Source: Serratia entomophila (lineage in GTDB: Bacteria > Pseudomonadota > Gammaproteobacteria > Enterobacterales > Enterobacteriaceae). Taken from it: a stretch of 64,000 nt of DNA. The stretch spans positions 1,550,001 to 1,614,000 of the forward strand of contig NZ_CP082787.1 of NCBI RefSeq assembly GCF_021462285.1. The letters are read 5' to 3'. Shown in pieces: positions 1 to 9,404 of this stretch. The position numbers were made by a program, and so were the translations under genes. The notes beneath the pieces are model-generated. The model ran no database searches. It saw nothing but the letters and a program-made list of their open reading frames with translations, and was not told the origin of the DNA. How positions within the stretch are numbered: the first letter of the stretch is position 1; the number at the start of each line of letters is the position of its first letter.

Positions 1-230
1 ATCAGCCGATCGAACAGGGTATGTACCGATTGCGGGTTCAAACCGTCCTGGCCCAGCAGCGGGTTGCTGGCGGCGATGTGCTGCGCCAGATTGCCGGACA
101 GCCGTTGAATGGTCGCCTGGCTGTACTGGGTATTGCTGCGCACCTGCAGCCAGCCCGAGAAGGCGCAGCAGAGCAGCAGCAGCAGGGCGAAGATCAGCGT
201 CAGGCGTTGCGCCAAGGTAAGATTTTTCAT
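1..230 (-). CDS. sensor histidine kinase, N-terminal part (cut by window edge)
   Basis: Only the first 76 or so residues are present; the gene runs off the left edge. The protein starts MKNLTLAQRL and has one strong hydrophobic segment at about residues 10-27, followed by a polar stretch with no catalytic motif yet, as at the start of an inner-membrane sensor kinase with a periplasmic domain. It begins 3 bp after the stop of the OmpR-type response regulator, so the two form a regulator-kinase operon. The kinase identity rests on this position and topology; the HisKA and ATPase domains lie outside the window. Confidence 0.75.
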   Translation of the reverse strand, partial: MKNLTLAQRLTLIFALLLLLCCAFSGWLQVRSNTQYSQATIQRLSGNLAQHIAASNPLLGQDGLNPQSVHTLFDRL

Positions 231-233
231 GTT

Positions 234-947
234 TTACTCTTGCGGCGGCGCCGCGAATTTATAGCCCATACCCCACACCGTGAGAATGCGCAGGGGTTCC
301 GCCGGGTTGCTTTCTATCTTGATGCGCAGCCGGTTGATATGGGTATTCACCGTGTGTTCATACCCTTCGTGCTGATAACCCCACACCTGGTTCAGCAGGC
401 TGAGGCGGGAGAACACCTTGCCAGGATGGCGAGCGAAGAAATACAGCAGGTCGAACTCGCGCGGCGTCAGAACGATCGGTTGCCGGTTCAGCTGCACCTC
501 GCGGGCGATGGGATCTATGCTCAAGCCGTCAAAGCTCAGCGTGCCGGCGTCCAGACGCAGGTTGCGGCTCATCGCTTCCTGGCGGCGGAACAGCGCTTTG
601 ACCCGCGCCACCAGTTCCAGCATCGAGAAGGGTTTGGCCAGGTAATCGTCGGCGCCCAGCTCCAGCCCCAACACGCGGTGCACCTCGCTGGAGCGCGCGC
701 TGATGATGACGATCGGCGTGTAGCGCGTCATGTTGCGTGCCCGGCGGCAGATCTCCAGCCCGTCGACGCCCGGCAGCATCAGATCGAGGATCAGCGCGTC
801 CCAGCCGCCCTGTTCCAGCATCGCCATGCCCAGATTGCCGTCGGCGGCGTGGCAAATGTCGTAGCCCTCATCGCGCAGGTGCAGCTGCAACAGCTCGGCG
901 ATGTCGCCGTCATCCTCAACGATTAAAATTCTCTTTGGTTTTTCCAT
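234..947 (-). CDS. OmpR/PhoB-family response regulator
   Basis: A 237-aa two-domain regulator. The receiver domain (about 1-120) has the acidic pair near residues 11-13, the phospho-acceptor Asp55 in LILDLMLPG and the conserved Lys in LAKPF. A winged-helix DNA-binding domain follows (about 135-232) with the typical LTPREFDLL and VWGMGYKF strings. The kinase gene follows 3 bp downstream. The cytochrome b/molybdopterin oxidoreductase/MxKDx genes are transcribed divergently, so they are its likely targets (inference). I do not recognise a named orthologue. Confidence 0.92.
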   Translation of the reverse strand: MEKPKRILIVEDDGDIAELLQLHLRDEGYDICHAADGNLGMAMLEQGGWDALILDLMLPGVDGLEICRRARNMTRYTPIVIISARSSEVHRVLGLELGADDYLAKPFSMLELVARVKALFRRQEAMSRNLRLDAGTLSFDGLSIDPIAREVQLNRQPIVLTPREFDLLYFFARHPGKVFSRLSLLNQVWGYQHEGYEHTVNTHINRLRIKIESNPAEPLRILTVWGMGYKFAAPPQE

Positions 948-1100
948 CTGTTCCCGCCGCTGATTGCCCGATCCTTGCTGAAAGTTTACACAACCGCCGT
1001 GCGTGGAGTTATCACATTTTATTTAACTTTGCGTGAGGTCTTGGGGAACAAATTCGGGGAATACTTCGCTCATCGCAACCTTGGCCACCAGGAGACAGGC

Positions 1101-1712
1101 ATGAGCATGACTCTCACACCGGAAAAACCATCGCTTGTGCATCCGCTGTGGTTGCGGTTGACCCACTGGCTGAATGCGCTGGCGATGCTGATTATGGTCA
1201 CCAGCGGCTGGCGCATCTATAACGCATCGCCACTGTTCAATTTCAGCTTTATCAACGAGCTGACGCTCGGCGGTTGGCTGGGGGGCGCGCTGCAGTGGCA
1301 CTTTGCCGGCATGTGGCTGTTTGGCGTTAACGGGCTGTGTTACCTGCTGATCAACCTGTGCAGCGGCCGTTTCAAACGCCGCTTCTGGCCGCTGAGCCTC
1401 AGCGGGTTTTTCGCCGATCTGACGGCGGCGCTGCGTGGCCGGCTGCGGCACGCCGATCCGCGCCATTACAACATGGTGCAGCGCGCGGCCTATCTGTTGG
1501 TGATGGCCGACAGCATACTGCTGGCGCTTTCCGGGCTGGTGCTGTGGAAGTCGGTGCAGTTTCCGCTGCTGCGCGAGCTGCTCGGCGGTTACGAGGCGGC
1601 GCGTTATATCCACTTTTTCGCCATGTCGGCGCTGGTGGGCTTTGTAGCGATTCATTTGGTGATGGTAGCGCTGGTGCCCCGCACCTTGCTGGCCATGCTG
1701 CGCGGGCGTTAA
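1101..1712 (+). CDS. cytochrome b561-like membrane protein (di-haem cytochrome b)
   Basis: A 203-aa protein of the cytochrome b561/hydrogenase b-subunit fold: four or so membrane helices with histidines in the right places (HPLWLRLTHWLN at the start, HFAGMW in helix 2, IHFFAM and AIHLVM near the end). The start at 1101 is chosen because GGAGA lies about 5 nt upstream; the frame is open further up to 975 without a ribosome site. Its stop overlaps the ribosome site of the oxidoreductase gene, so the two are co-translated. It probably passes electrons between the quinone pool and that periplasmic molybdoenzyme, like MsrQ for MsrP, although it belongs to a different membrane family. Confidence 0.85.
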   Translation: MSMTLTPEKPSLVHPLWLRLTHWLNALAMLIMVTSGWRIYNASPLFNFSFINELTLGGWLGGALQWHFAGMWLFGVNGLCYLLINLCSGRFKRRFWPLSLSGFFADLTAALRGRLRHADPRHYNMVQRAAYLLVMADSILLALSGLVLWKSVQFPLLRELLGGYEAARYIHFFAMSALVGFVAIHLVMVALVPRTLLAMLRGR

Positions 1713-1722
1713 GGAGATGACA

Positions 1723-2499
1723 ATGAAAACGGATAAGCCCTCTATCACGGTGAGTGAAGGCCAGGCGATCGTCAAAGAGGCGCAGCGGCTGTTGGCATCT
1801 TCGTCGCGCCGCCGCTTTCTGCGCAATGGGCTGACGCTGGGCGGCATCGCGATGCTCACCGGCTGTGATCTCGGCGGCAACGCCAACGTCGAGCAGGCGC
1901 TAAGCCGCATTTCAGGCTTCAACGATCGGGTGCAGGGTTGGCTGTTCAACGCTGACCATCTGGCGCCGGTGTACCCGGAATCGATGATCACCCGACCCTT
2001 TCCGTTCAACGCCTTTTACGGCGAAGAAGATGCGCCGGAGATCAACGGCGACGACTACCGCTTGGAAGTGAGCGGGCTGGTGCTGGATAAACGCCACTGG
2101 ACCTTGCCGCAGCTGCATCGCATGGCGCAGATAGAACAGGTGACGCGCCATATCTGCGTCGAAGGCTGGAGCGCCATCGGCAAGTGGGGCGGGGTGCCGT
2201 TCGCGGCGTTTCTCAAGGCGATAGGTGCGGATCTGAGCGCCCGCTACGTCGGCTTTAAATGCGCCGACGACTACTACACCAGCATCGATATGGCCACCGC
2301 GCTGCATCCGCAGACCATTATGGCGCTGACCTACGATGGCCGGATCCTGCCGCGCAAATACGGCTATCCGATGAAGCTGCGCATGCCGACCAAGCTCGGC
2401 TACAAGAACCCGAAACACATTCAGGTCATCGAGGTCACCAACCGCTTCCCCGGCGGCTATTGGGAAGACCAAGGCTACAACTGGTTTGGCGGCAGCTGA
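1723..2499 (+). CDS. periplasmic molybdopterin-dependent oxidoreductase (sulfite oxidase/MsrP fold)
   Basis: About 258 aa. A twin-arginine region (SSRRRFLRNGLTLGG) near residue 30 is followed by a Cys (LTGCDL), suggesting Tat export and possibly lipidation. The central part has the sulfite-oxidase-fold cofactor-binding pattern, with Cys in HICVEGWSAIGKWGG, and it ends in the typical PTKLGYKNPKHI segment. The start at 1723 has AAGGAG six bases upstream; an in-frame ATG at 1717 touches that site and is less likely. Partner genes are the cytochrome b upstream and the MxKDx peptide downstream. The substrate is unknown; sulfoxide or methionine sulfoxide reduction is only an analogy. Confidence 0.87.
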   Translation: MKTDKPSITVSEGQAIVKEAQRLLASSSRRRFLRNGLTLGGIAMLTGCDLGGNANVEQALSRISGFNDRVQGWLFNADHLAPVYPESMITRPFPFNAFYGEEDAPEINGDDYRLEVSGLVLDKRHWTLPQLHRMAQIEQVTRHICVEGWSAIGKWGGVPFAAFLKAIGADLSARYVGFKCADDYYTSIDMATALHPQTIMALTYDGRILPRKYGYPMKLRMPTKLGYKNPKHIQVIEVTNRFPGGYWEDQGYNWFGGS

Positions 2500-2558
2500 A
2501 GGCGGCCGCGAATCACCCCGGCGCCCCAGGCGTCTTTGATATGAAAGAAGGAAATACC

Positions 2559-2819
2559 ATGAAAAAGTTATTCGCAATGATGATGTGCAGCGCGTTGATG
2601 TTGGGCGTAGCCGGCGCCAATGCCGCAGATAGCATGGGCAAGGACGCGATGAAGAAGGACGGCATGAGCCAGATGTCGCACGACGGCATGAAAAAGGACG
2701 CCATGAAGAAAGACTGCATGGGCAAGGATTGCATGAAGAAGGATCGCATGGGAAAAGACGCGATGAAAAAGGACGGCATGAAGAAGAATGAAATGACAAA
2801 GGATGCGATGGGGCAGTAA
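2559..2819 (+). CDS. pentapeptide MxKDx-repeat secreted protein
   Basis: An 86-aa protein with a clear Sec signal peptide (MKKLFAMMMCSALMLGVAGANA, cut about residue 22). The mature part consists almost wholly of tandem five-residue units such as MKKDA, MGKDC and MKKDG. This matches the MxKDx pentapeptide repeat family, whose function is unknown. Met and Lys dominate and two Cys lie in the middle. A good ribosome site (GAAGGA) precedes the ATG. The gene is the last of the redox operon and is followed by a strong terminator. A methionine-rich periplasmic peptide beside a molybdoenzyme could act as an oxidant sink or metal ligand, which is inference. Confidence 0.85.
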   Translation: MKKLFAMMMCSALMLGVAGANAADSMGKDAMKKDGMSQMSHDGMKKDAMKKDCMGKDCMKKDRMGKDAMKKDGMKKNEMTKDAMGQ

Positions 2820-2826
2820 TAAAAAA

Positions 2827-2849
2827 GGCGCAGTTGTTTAAACTGCGCC
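2827..2849 (+). terminator. rho-independent terminator of the redox operon
   Basis: GGCGCAGTT and AACTGCGCC form a 9-bp perfect stem around a 5-base loop, seven bases after the MxKDx stop, with an A-run before it and a short T-run after. It may also serve betT on the other strand. Confidence 0.8.
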
Positions 2850-2870
2850 TTTCGGCCGTGCCTGCGCCGG

Positions 2871-4910
2871 TTACATATCCGGGAAGGTCAGGGTGTTGCC
2901 CGGCGCTTCGCGATGGATATGCAGGAAGTTCAGGTGTTTCTCGTACTGGTCGAGAATGTCGCCAATCACCTGCTCTTTGCTGTAGTCCATCAGGTCGTTG
3001 CCCTGGGTGCCTTCCATCAGGAAGGTTTCCAGCCGGTAGTAGTGCGATTTGCCGGAACGGGCGCGGTAGGTGAAGCCCGGCACCGAGTAACGCATCGGCC
3101 AGATCTGGTAGATAAAGTTCTGCTCCTCGCCCAACCGCACCAGCAGCTCCAGGTGGTTCAGGCGTTCATCCTCAGCCGGCGGCACTTCGCTGAATTCCAC
3201 TTTAGCGCCGCGCAGCTCCAGCTCGCGCGCCACGTCCTGCATCGCCGGGCGGCACACTTTATCCAGCATCTTCTGCGTATATTGCGTGCCCGGGTAGTTC
3301 ATCACCCGCGACAGGCGCTGTTTCCAGTTCAGCACGTCGTGGCTGGAAACCGGCATCGGCGCCGAGGTGTTCAGCGCGCTGGCCTTGCGGTAGTCCTCGA
3401 CCCGCAGCGACTTGTACAGCCCGGCCATCACGAAAAAGATCACGAAGCTGAACGGCAGGCCCATGATCACCGTGGTTTTCTGCAGCGCGGGCACGCCGTC
3501 GGTCATCAGCATGCCGATGGTCAGCAGGCCGATCGCCACCGACCAGAAAATCCGCAGCCAGTTCGGTGCATCATTATTGATGTCGGCCAGGCGCGAGGTG
3601 AAGTTGCCCAATACCAGCGAGCCGGAGTCTGCCGAGGTGACGTAGAACAGCAGGCCGGTGATGGTGGCCACCGAGGCGCTGAAGGTGAAGCCCGGGTACT
3701 GCGCCAGCAGGCTGTAGAAGCCGCGTTCCGGGAACTGCATCACTTCCTGGGCGAATTCGGCGTTGCCGTGAATGATCTGGTACAGCGCGCTGTTGCCGAA
3801 GATAGACAGCCACAGCAGGGTGAACACGAACGGAATGATCAGCGTGCCGACCACGAACTGGCGTATGGTGCGCCCGCGCGAGATGCGCGCCAGGAACAGG
3901 CCGACAAACGGCGACCACGCCACCCACCAGGCCCAGAAGAACAGGGTCCAGTTGTTCATCCACTCCACCGGACGATCGAAGGCGAAGCTGTTGAGCGTCA
4001 TGCCCATAAAGCGGTTGACGTAATCGCCGACGTTGAGCACCAGGGCGTTCAGCAGGAACTCGGTGTCGCCGAAGAACAGCACGAACAGGATCAGCCCCAG
4101 CGCCAGCAGCACGTTCAGCTCGGACAGGATGCGGATGCCTTTATTGACACCGGAGGTGACCGAGATGGTGGCCATGATCACCGACAGCAGGATCAGCGAG
4201 CCTTGCACCGTCAGATTTTCCGGCACCTGGAACAGCACCTTCAGGCCGTAATTCAGCTGCACCACGCCGATGCCCAGGGTGGTGGCGATGCCGAAGATGG
4301 TGCCAAGCACCGCGGCGATGTCCACGCTGTGGCCGATCGGCCCGTTGATGCGCTTGCCGAAGATCGGGTACAGCGCCGAGCGGATGGTCAGCGGCAGATT
4401 ATAGCGGTAGCTGAAATAGCCGAGGGCGATGCCCATCAGCGCGTACATCGACCAGCCGGTCAGGCCGTAGTGGAACAGCGTCCACACCATCGCCTGGCGT
4501 GCGGCCTCCAGCGTTTGCGCGTCGCCTTCCGGCGGCATCATGTACTGGGTCACAGGTTCGGCGACCGAGAAGAACATCAGGTCGATGCCGATGCCGGCGG
4601 CGAACAGCATCGCCGCCCAGCTCATCAGGCTGAACTCCGGTTTGGATTGCTCGGGCCCGAGCTTGATGGCGCCGAAGCGCGAAGCGGCGATAAACACCAC
4701 GAACACGATGTACAGGGTGGCGGCCAGCAGGTAGTACCAACCGAAGGTGGTCGACACCCAGTTCAGGGTGCGGGTGATCCAGCGCCCGGAGAAGTCGGTG
4801 AAAAAGATGGTCATCAGCGAGAAGGCCAGGATCAGCCCCGCCGAGGTGAAGAAAACCACAGGGTTGAGGCGATCCTGCTGCGGTTTTGAGGAGGTTTCGC
4901 GTGTTGTCAT
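2871..4910 (-). CDS. betT: high-affinity choline transporter (BCCT family)
   Basis: A 679-aa (E. coli BetT is 677) sodium- or proton-coupled choline importer of the inner membrane. It has twelve hydrophobic helices, the BCCT signature around WTLFFWAWWVAWSPFVGLF, and the long hydrophilic C-terminal tail (about 170 residues) used for osmotic control. The start at 4910 has GAGG six bases upstream; ATG 4916 abuts that site. It is divergent from betIBA and shares the intergenic operator. It supplies choline to BetA and BetB for glycine betaine synthesis under osmotic stress. Confidence 0.96.
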   Translation of the reverse strand: MTTRETSSKPQQDRLNPVVFFTSAGLILAFSLMTIFFTDFSGRWITRTLNWVSTTFGWYYLLAATLYIVFVVFIAASRFGAIKLGPEQSKPEFSLMSWAAMLFAAGIGIDLMFFSVAEPVTQYMMPPEGDAQTLEAARQAMVWTLFHYGLTGWSMYALMGIALGYFSYRYNLPLTIRSALYPIFGKRINGPIGHSVDIAAVLGTIFGIATTLGIGVVQLNYGLKVLFQVPENLTVQGSLILLSVIMATISVTSGVNKGIRILSELNVLLALGLILFVLFFGDTEFLLNALVLNVGDYVNRFMGMTLNSFAFDRPVEWMNNWTLFFWAWWVAWSPFVGLFLARISRGRTIRQFVVGTLIIPFVFTLLWLSIFGNSALYQIIHGNAEFAQEVMQFPERGFYSLLAQYPGFTFSASVATITGLLFYVTSADSGSLVLGNFTSRLADINNDAPNWLRIFWSVAIGLLTIGMLMTDGVPALQKTTVIMGLPFSFVIFFVMAGLYKSLRVEDYRKASALNTSAPMPVSSHDVLNWKQRLSRVMNYPGTQYTQKMLDKVCRPAMQDVARELELRGAKVEFSEVPPAEDERLNHLELLVRLGEEQNFIYQIWPMRYSVPGFTYRARSGKSHYYRLETFLMEGTQGNDLMDYSKEQVIGDILDQYEKHLNFLHIHREAPGNTLTFPDM

Positions 4911-5192
4911 CGTCATCCTCTGATCTGAGTAAAATCGTGCCCACAACGCATCCTGAACGACGCACTGGCGTCGCCCGGAAAACGTGCGAATAAAGGCTGC
5001 GGCAATCGCTATTCTGCTTGCCAAATATTGCCGCTTTGCCTGTTAACGAAACGAAAATTTGTTTCGTGGTGGGAACCGCTTACAGCCACTGATTTTGGTC
5101 AGATTCGTTATTTACCTCACAAAAATCAGCCAGTTCCACAACCGAAAAGTACATATTTGTAACCAAGCGGTAATAAAATATATGCAATTTTT

Positions 5193-5206
5193 ATTGAACG
5201 TTCAAT
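5193..5206. promoter_or_regulatory. BetI-type operator in the betT-betI intergenic region
   Basis: ATTGAACGTTCAAT is a perfect 14-bp palindrome in the 403-bp AT-rich gap between the divergent betT and betI starts. TetR-type BetI of E. coli binds a similar TTGAACGTTCAA core, so choline-relieved repression of both arms is likely. An imperfect repeat of CGAAAC and GTTTCG lies near 5050-5065. No other gene is seen in the gap. Confidence 0.75.
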
Positions 5207-5313
5207 CAAAAAAAAGTTTAATAGTGCTTATGAAGACCTGATTCAGCAGGTGGAACGGCGGTGAAATCCACCCGATGAGATAAGGCCGATGTCGGTTTTG
5301 TGAGAGTCGAATT

Positions 5314-5910
5314 ATGCCAAAGGTAGGGATGCAGCCAATCAGAAGGCAGCAGTTGATTGATGCCACGCTGGCCGCAGTAAATGAAGTGGGAATGCATGAC
5401 GCCACCATCGCGCAGATAGCGCGGCGGGCGGGCGTTTCCAACGGCATCATCAGCCATTATTTCAAGGACAAGAACGGCCTGCTGGAAGCCACGATGCGCT
5501 ATTTGATCAGCCATCTGGGCGAGGCGGTGCGGCTGCGCTTGCGGGCGCTGCAGGACAACAGCCCGGCGTCGCGGCTGCAGGCGATCGTCGCCGGCAACTT
5601 TGACGACAGCCAGATCAACAGCGCGGCGATGAAAACCTGGCTGGCCTTTTGGGCCAGCAGCCTGCATCAGCCGCAGCTTAACCGGCTGCAGCAGGTGAAC
5701 GGCCGCCGGTTGTATTCCAACCTGTGCGCCGAGTTCCGCCGCGTCTTGCCGCATCCGCAGGCGCGGTTGGCGGCCAAAGGGCTGGCGGCATTGATCGACG
5801 GCCTGTGGCTGCGCAGCGCGCTGCGCGGTTCGGCGTTTAACCAGGCGCAGGCGATTGCGCTCACTACCGACTACATTCAGTTTCAACTCCGGGGGCAGAC
5901 GCCACCCTGA
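5314..5910 (+). CDS. betI: choline-responsive TetR repressor
   Basis: A 198-aa TetR-family regulator (E. coli BetI 195 aa). The N-terminal helix-turn-helix is visible in [33 protein letters not shown] (quoted in parts: [15 protein letters not shown], then HYFKDK). The rest is the helical ligand domain. It is first gene of betIBA, 20 bp before betB, and is expected to repress both betT and its own operon until choline is present. Confidence 0.95.
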   Translation: MPKVGMQPIRRQQLIDATLAAVNEVGMHDATIAQIARRAGVSNGIISHYFKDKNGLLEATMRYLISHLGEAVRLRLRALQDNSPASRLQAIVAGNFDDSQINSAAMKTWLAFWASSLHQPQLNRLQQVNGRRLYSNLCAEFRRVLPHPQARLAAKGLAALIDGLWLRSALRGSAFNQAQAIALTTDYIQFQLRGQTPP

Positions 5911-5930
5911 GGACAACCCAAGGAGATCCT

Positions 5931-7403
5931 ATGTCCCGTTTTGGCTTGCAGAAGCTCTATATCAATGGCGCTTATGTAGACAGTACCGATGGAAAAACTT
6001 TCAACGCGGTGAACCCGGCGAATGGCGAAGTGCTTGCCGAAGTTCAGTCTGCCAGCGCTGAAGACGTCAACCGTGCGGTTGCCAGCGCAGCCAGCGGGCA
6101 GAAGGTCTGGGCGGCGATGACGGCGATGGAGCGTTCGCGCATCCTGCGCCGCGCGGTGGACATTCTGCGCGAGCGCAACGACGAGCTGGCGGCGCTGGAA
6201 ACGCTGGATACCGGTAAGGCGATGTCGGAAACCACCGCGGTGGATATCGTCACCGGCGCCGACGTGCTGGAGTACTACGCCGGCCTGATCCCGGCCATCG
6301 AAGGCCAGCAGATCCCGCTGCGCGATACCTCTTTTGTCTATACCCGCCGCGAGCCGTTAGGCGTGGTGGCCGGTATCGGCGCCTGGAACTACCCGATTCA
6401 GATCGCACTGTGGAAGTCTGCGCCGGCGCTGGCGGCGGGCAACGCGATGATTTTCAAACCGAGCGAAGTCACGTCGCTGACGGCGCTCAAGCTGGCGGAA
6501 ATCTACACCGAAGCCGGCCTGCCGGACGGCGTATTCAACGTGGTGACCGGCAGCGGCGCGGAAGTAGGCCAGTACCTGACTGACCATCCGGGCATCGCCA
6601 AAGTGTCTTTCACCGGCGGGGTGAAAACCGGCAAGAAGGTGATGGCCAACGCTTCCGGCTCGACGCTGAAAGAAGTCACCATGGAGCTGGGCGGCAAATC
6701 GCCGCTGATTATCTTCGACGACGCCGATCTGGATCGCGCCGCCGATATCGCCATGATGGCCAACTTCTACAGTTCTGGCCAGGTGTGCACCAACGGCACC
6801 CGCGTCTTCGTGCCGGCGGCGCTGCAGGCGCAGTTTGAGGCGAAAATCCTCGAGCGCGTGAAGCGCATTCGCCTGGGCGATCCGACCGATCTGCAGACCA
6901 ACTTCGGGCCGCTGGTCAGCTTCGCGCACATGGAATCGGTGCTGCGCTTTATCGAAAGCGGCAAGAACGGCGGCGCGCGCCTGCTGTGCGGCGGTGAACG
7001 CGTCACCCACGGTGAATTCGCCAAGGGCGCTTATGTGGCGCCAACGGTGTTCAGCGACTGCCGCGACGACATGGAAATCGTGCGCGAAGAGATCTTCGGG
7101 CCGGTGATGAGCATCCTCAGCTACCAGAGCGAAGAGGAAGTGGTGCGCCGCGCCAACGACACCACCTTCGGCCTGGCCGCGGGCGTGGTGACCAAGGATC
7201 TGACCCGCGCGCACCGGGTGATCCACCAGCTGGAAGCCGGTATTTGCTGGATCAACACCTGGGGCGAATCGGCGGCGGAAATGCCGGTGGGCGGCTACAA
7301 GCAGTCCGGCGTCGGCCGCGAGAACGGCCTGACCACGCTGGAGCACTACACCCAGATCAAATCGGTGCAGGTTGAGCTGGGCGATTACGCCTCGGTATTT
7401 TAA
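5931..7403 (+). CDS. betB: betaine aldehyde dehydrogenase
   Basis: A 490-aa aldehyde dehydrogenase (same length as E. coli BetB) that oxidises betaine aldehyde to glycine betaine with NAD(P)+. The catalytic Glu lies in MELGGKSP (about residue 252) and the nucleophilic Cys in SSGQVCTNG (about residue 286). The Rossmann cofactor-binding part is at [13 protein letters not shown] strong ribosome site (AAGGAG) precedes the ATG. It sits between betI and betA, separated from betA by a 225-bp gap with a palindromic repeat. Confidence 0.97.
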   Translation: MSRFGLQKLYINGAYVDSTDGKTFNAVNPANGEVLAEVQSASAEDVNRAVASAASGQKVWAAMTAMERSRILRRAVDILRERNDELAALETLDTGKAMSETTAVDIVTGADVLEYYAGLIPAIEGQQIPLRDTSFVYTRREPLGVVAGIGAWNYPIQIALWKSAPALAAGNAMIFKPSEVTSLTALKLAEIYTEAGLPDGVFNVVTGSGAEVGQYLTDHPGIAKVSFTGGVKTGKKVMANASGSTLKEVTMELGGKSPLIIFDDADLDRAADIAMMANFYSSGQVCTNGTRVFVPAALQAQFEAKILERVKRIRLGDPTDLQTNFGPLVSFAHMESVLRFIESGKNGGARLLCGGERVTHGEFAKGAYVAPTVFSDCRDDMEIVREEIFGPVMSILSYQSEEEVVRRANDTTFGLAAGVVTKDLTRAHRVIHQLEAGICWINTWGESAAEMPVGGYKQSGVGRENGLTTLEHYTQIKSVQVELGDYASVF

Positions 7404-7405
7404 CT

Positions 7406-7530
7406 ATCCCCGTCGTCTTTCAAGCTACAGCGTTGTTGGCTGCGAGCGCAGACCCCAGTCACTTACTTGAGTAAGCTCCTGGGGCTCTGCGCCCTTGCCG
7501 CCTAGCTGTAACTCGAAATCCATAGGGGAT
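7406..7530. repeat. dispersed palindromic repeat, copy 1 (betB-betA gap)
   Basis: A 125-bp imperfect palindrome. Outer arms are ATCCCC and GGGGAT, then AGCTACAGC with GCTGTAACT, GCGCAGA with TCTGCGC, CCCCAG with CTGGGG, and a perfect core CTTACT-TG-AGTAAG at 7462-7475. A second copy with the same layout lies at 48294-48402. Similar elements are common between genes of Serratia and Yersinia as I recall them. It lies inside the bet operon and would fold as a long hairpin in the mRNA. Confidence 0.8.
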
Positions 7531-7628
7531 ATATCCTTTTTTGCATCCAAAACTGCCTTGATATATTCAGCATGCGGAATTCAAGCCATTCGCATCATTC
7601 AGGCATATGAATATTTAGGAGATAATGA

Positions 7629-9296
7629 ATGGAATTTGACTACATCATTATCGGTGCCGGTTCCGCCGGCAACGTGTTAGCCACCCGATTGACCGAAGAC
7701 GCCGACGTCAGCGTGCTGCTGCTGGAAGCCGGCGGCCCGGACTACCGGATGGATTTTCGTACCCAGATGCCGGCCGCGCTGGCGTTTCCGCTGCAGGGCC
7801 GCCGCTACAACTGGGCCTATGAAACCGATCCTGAGCCGCATATGAACAACCGCCGCATGGAGTGCGGCCGCGGCAAAGGGCTGGGCGGTTCATCCCTGAT
7901 CAACGGCATGTGTTACATCCGCGGCAACGCGATGGATTTCGACAACTGGGCCAAGGCGCCGGGTCTGGAAGATTGGACCTATCTGGACTGCCTGCCGTAT
8001 TTCCGCAAGGCGGAAACCCGCGATATTGGCCCGAACGATTATCACGGCGGCGATGGCCCGGTCAGCGTCACCACGCCGAAAGCCGGCAACAACGAACTGT
8101 TCCACGCCATGGTGGAAGCCGGCGTGCAGGCGGGTTACCCGCGCACCGATGACCTGAACGGCTACCAGCAGGAAGGCTTCGGCCCGATGGACCGCACGGT
8201 GACGCCGAAGGGCCGCCGCGCCAGCACCGCGCGCGGTTATCTGGATCAGGCGCGTTCGCGCCCGAATCTGAAGATTGTCACCCATGCGCTGACCGATCAC
8301 ATCGTGTTCGACGGCAAGCGTGCGGTGGGCGTCAACTACCTGCAGGGCGACGGCAACCAGCTGACCTATGCCAAAGCGCGGCGCGAAGTGCTGCTGTGCG
8401 CCGGCGCCATCGCTTCGCCGCAGATCCTGCAGCGCTCCGGCGTTGGCCCGGCGTCGCTGCTGAAGAGCCTTGATATCGACGTGGTGCACGATCTGCCGGG
8501 CGTTGGCGAGAACCTGCAGGACCACCTGGAAATGTATCTGCAGTACGCCTGTAAGAAACCGGTGTCGCTGTACCCGGCGCTGCAATGGTTCAACCAGCCG
8601 AAGATCGGCGCGGAATGGCTGTTCAACGGCACCGGCGTCGGCGCCAGCAACCAGTTCGAGGCCGGCGGTTTTATCCGCAGCCGCGAGGAGTTCGCCTGGC
8701 CGAACATTCAGTACCACTTCCTGCCGGTAGCGATTAACTACAACGGCAGCAACGCGGTGAAAGAGCACGGTTTCCAGGCGCACGTCGGCTCGATGCGTTC
8801 GCCGAGCCGCGGCCGGGTGCAGGTGAAATCGAAAGATCCGCGCCAGCATCCGAGCATTCTGTTTAACTACATGGCGACCGAACAGGATTGGCAGGAGTTC
8901 CGCGACGCTATCCGCATCACGCGCGAGATTATGGCGCAGCCGGCGCTGGACGAATACCGCGGCCGCGAGATCAGCCCAGGGCCGGAGGTGCAGACCGACG
9001 AGCAGCTGGACGCCTTTGTGCGCGAGCACGCCGAAACCGCCTTCCACCCGTCCTGCTCATGCAAAATGGGTGAAGACGAGATGGCGGTGGTCGACGGCCA
9101 GGGCCGGGTGCACGGCATGGAAGGGCTGCGGGTGGTGGATGCGTCCATCATGCCGCTGATCATCACCGGCAACCTGAACGCCACCACCATCATGATTGCC
9201 GAGAAGATCGCCGACCGCATTCGCCAGCGCGCGCCGCTGCCGCGCAGCGCCGCTGACTACTACGTCGCCGGCGATGCGCCGGTGCGCAAGCAGTAA
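7629..9296 (+). CDS. betA: choline dehydrogenase (GMC flavoprotein)
   Basis: A 555-aa FAD enzyme (E. coli 556) of the GMC oxidoreductase family, membrane-associated, oxidising choline to betaine aldehyde and on to betaine. FAD-binding [13 protein letters not shown] is at the N-terminus, GMC signature 1 is around [14 protein letters not shown] and signature 2 around [15 protein letters not shown]. The catalytic His is in HPSCSCKMG and the partner Asn in GNLNATTIM. The ribosome site TAGGAG precedes the ATG. It is the last bet gene, 108 bp from the convergent glutamate synthase-like gene. Confidence 0.97.
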   Translation: MEFDYIIIGAGSAGNVLATRLTEDADVSVLLLEAGGPDYRMDFRTQMPAALAFPLQGRRYNWAYETDPEPHMNNRRMECGRGKGLGGSSLINGMCYIRGNAMDFDNWAKAPGLEDWTYLDCLPYFRKAETRDIGPNDYHGGDGPVSVTTPKAGNNELFHAMVEAGVQAGYPRTDDLNGYQQEGFGPMDRTVTPKGRRASTARGYLDQARSRPNLKIVTHALTDHIVFDGKRAVGVNYLQGDGNQLTYAKARREVLLCAGAIASPQILQRSGVGPASLLKSLDIDVVHDLPGVGENLQDHLEMYLQYACKKPVSLYPALQWFNQPKIGAEWLFNGTGVGASNQFEAGGFIRSREEFAWPNIQYHFLPVAINYNGSNAVKEHGFQAHVGSMRSPSRGRVQVKSKDPRQHPSILFNYMATEQDWQEFRDAIRITREIMAQPALDEYRGREISPGPEVQTDEQLDAFVREHAETAFHPSCSCKMGEDEMAVVDGQGRVHGMEGLRVVDASIMPLIITGNLNATTIMIAEKIADRIRQRAPLPRSAADYYVAGDAPVRKQ

Positions 9297-9303
9297 CCGA
9301 CAT

Positions 9304-9380
9304 GCCCTCTCGCCGATGAGGGGGAGGGCCGCCGTAGCAAGCAACCCCTCTCCATATGCTCTTCCCCGAGGCGAGGGGGC
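9304..9380. repeat. GC-rich imperfect palindrome between convergent genes
   Basis: GCCCTCTCGCC (9304-9314) pairs with GGCGAGGGGGC (9370-9380) with one mismatch, and GGGGAGGG pairs with CCCCTCTCC inside. It fills the gap between the betA stop and the convergent glutamate synthase-like stop, followed by TTCTCTTTT on the + strand. It could be a REP-like unit or a terminator. Confidence 0.5.
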
Positions 9381-9404
9381 AATTCTCTTTTATCCCTTAT
9401 CCCC

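Noticed and set aside
2913..4889. 658-codon open frame antisense to betT
   Set aside because: Shadow of a GC-rich gene; low-complexity His, Gln and Arg composition with no domain, and betT on the other strand is certain.
5059..5241. 60-codon frame between betT and betI
   Set aside because: Overlaps the BetI-type operator and has no ribosome site.
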